Both the position numbers and the translations under genes were made by a program. From Akebia trifoliata (lineage: Eukaryota; Streptophyta; Magnoliopsida; Ranunculales; Lardizabalaceae), in contig CM030706.1 of the NCBI GenBank assembly GCA_017979445.1, positions 6,861,595 to 6,925,594 on the forward strand: DNA of 64,000 nucleotides, given 5' to 3'. A model generated the notes under the pieces. The model was not told where the DNA came from, searched no databases, and was given only the letters and a program-made list of their open reading frames with translations. Below, one piece after another: positions 62,651 to 64,000 of the stretch (positions are counted from its first letter, which is position 1; each line of letters starts with the position of its first letter).

Positions 62651-63705
62651 CTCTCCATTAAATTATATCTTGTAAAAGAGTTGTTGCTTGATTTAAAAAT
62701 AAAAAAAATAAATAAATAAAACAAATATTAAATTTGGAGTTGTTAGGACCAGTGTATTTATATAATTTAAGGTTTCATATGGTGTAGATCTCAAGGAGAG
62801 CCTGTAATACTTTAGAATAAAAAATCTATTTTAAAATATGACACTAATTCCAAAGATTAAATAAATTTTATTTATAATTATTGGACTAGGTCATACGGGG
62901 TATTTGTCAAAATCTGGACTAGCTCCTTAGTAAACTTTTAAGCCAACTTGCCTCATTGCAATTTTTTCACCTACCCCATCGTTGGTGAATGTTCATTAAA
63001 AGAATTAGATTTATTAGTGATTTCTAGAAAATGAAAAAATGTTACATGAGAATAATGCATAAATATAATTGATTTAACTTTTACTTTGAGTTTAATTATG
63101 GTCCTTACTCATCATCTTTAGATCCAAACCATTAAATGGTCTTCATATGAGGAAGATCAACAATTTGATATTCTAATCTAGCAATCTCCTTTCACTATTG
63201 CCCCAGTGACGTCCTACCTAGATAAAAGGGAAAAGTAGTTAAAGGACCCTCGCAGAAGGAATTCTTTCTAAATAGTCCTTAAGTTTTCAGTGGCTACTTG
63301 GCAAGACATTTAATAAATTTTTATTTCTAAATGGTCCATGCACCTCATTTCCCACATTTCTCACGATTGAATGCCCTAACCATTCAAATTCCTCGTATTC
63401 ATCCAAAAAGTGGATTTTTACACCTCAATCGAGTTTTGAAGATTCTATTTCGTCAGAAAACATTTAAAAAAGAAGAAAAAATCATTTTCAAGGTTTTTTT
63501 CAAATTTTTTTAAGATGTACATAAAAAAACTAGTGGTTTTTTTTTCCACTTTTTTCTTAGTTTTTGGAAGAAAATTGATGTATAATGGTTCTTTTGGGTT
63601 AAAATCATTTAAACAAGTCGTTATCTCAAGTTTTTAGTCAATCTTTTCATGTATTTTAGTAAATAAAAAAACTCAAAAATTGGAAAAGGGTGGGTTTTAC
63701 CTAGG
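62651..63705. repeat. Unit 3 flank block X (partial)
   Basis: Collinear with 5680-6650 and 51030-52130 from ttgtaaaagagttgtt through 'gggtgggttttacct'. No gene. It ends where a hAT-like remnant begins. Confidence 0.72.
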
Positions 63706-63884
63706 CCTGTCAACGGATAGTCGAAATCCGAATCCGAATCCGAATTCAAATTCGAATTCGAAAAATCGGATATTATCTAAATTTTTCGGATATCGGATTT
63801 GAATTCAGATGTATTTTAAGGATTCGAATAGATTTCGGATACGAATTCGGATATCACTACATCCGATTCGTTAATATCCGAACT
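63706..63884. mobile_element. Truncated hAT-like end rich in ATCCGAAT words
   Basis: Starts (c)taggcctgtcaacggatag, similar to the 'TAGGCCTGTCAACGG' ends I associate with plant hAT elements. It continues as repeated aatccgaat/gaattcg/tcggatat words. No matching inverted end is present before array sequence resumes at ~63885, so one terminus is lost. Class assignment is tentative. Confidence 0.5.
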
Positions 63885-64000
63885 GATCACATGCTCCTCT
63901 TGATCTCATTCTTCTCTAATAAACTACTAACAAATGACAATAATGCCATAATTTTAATTTGTAGCCAAAACCATGATTTTTTCACAATATATATATATAT
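63885..64000. repeat. Block Y start, unit 3, running off the window
   Basis: Collinear with 8027-8130 and 24880-24985 (ctgatcacatgctcctcttg onward), ending in a TA tract at the window edge. Confidence 0.7.

Noticed and set aside
1..64000. tRNA, rRNA, CRISPR or bacterial-type operons
   Set aside because: No cloverleaf, rRNA signature or regularly spaced direct-repeat array was seen. The retroelements and splice sites indicate plant nuclear DNA.

Overview
This is nuclear DNA of a flowering plant, most likely a dicot. It is AT-rich, has plant-type splice sites, and carries plant Ty1/copia, Ty3/gypsy chromovirus, hAT, CACTA, L1 and (TA)n-associated MITE families. It also holds fragments of plant genes resembling ULTRAPETALA, CNGC2, DPH6 and HMA5/RAN1. 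The species cannot be named from the sequence. There is one 100-N assembly gap (3154-3253).

The backbone is an ancient segmental tandem array of about four units, all in the same orientation. Each unit originally held one minus-strand gene for a ~700-residue multi-pass membrane protein of unknown function, plus shared 3' and 5' flanking blocks. Unit 0 (start to ~13.1 kb) has lost its gene except for the first codons (918-962). Unit 1 (~13.1-24.8 kb) has an intact 702-codon gene (19175-21283). Unit 2 (~24.8-57.2 kb) has a dead copy, split by a copia element that itself contains a second copia element, and truncated at its 5' end. Unit 3 (~57.2 kb to the end) has an intact 704-codon gene (60246-62360).

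Mobile DNA makes up much of the rest. It includes a CACTA remnant (1335-~2880) beside copper-ATPase exon fragments (3273-3815), and a 1.74-kb solo LTR with a 5-bp target duplication (13801-15538). A hAT MITE (16277-16514) and a larger hAT element (57986-58954) both have perfect 8-bp duplications. Five palindromic MITEs sit in (TA)n tracts (12650-13011 and 16837-18419). The nested copia pair spans 27534-37558, with the inner element at 30007-34951. A young chromovirus occupies 41244-46412, a decayed gypsy element 53268-~56600, and a 5'-truncated L1 tail 52158-52408.

Between 39.1 and 51.0 kb, foreign DNA replaces the 5' end of gene copy 2. It carries plus-strand exon fragments of at least three unrelated plant genes (SAND-domain ULTRAPETALA, cyclic-nucleotide-gated channel 2, diphthine-ammonia ligase), most still flanked by splice consensus. 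This transduplicated patchwork, a scrambled inverted gag insertion inside the inner copia reverse transcriptase, and the modular MITE cluster are the most unusual items. Apart from the two intact membrane-protein genes, I see no gene that looks functional.
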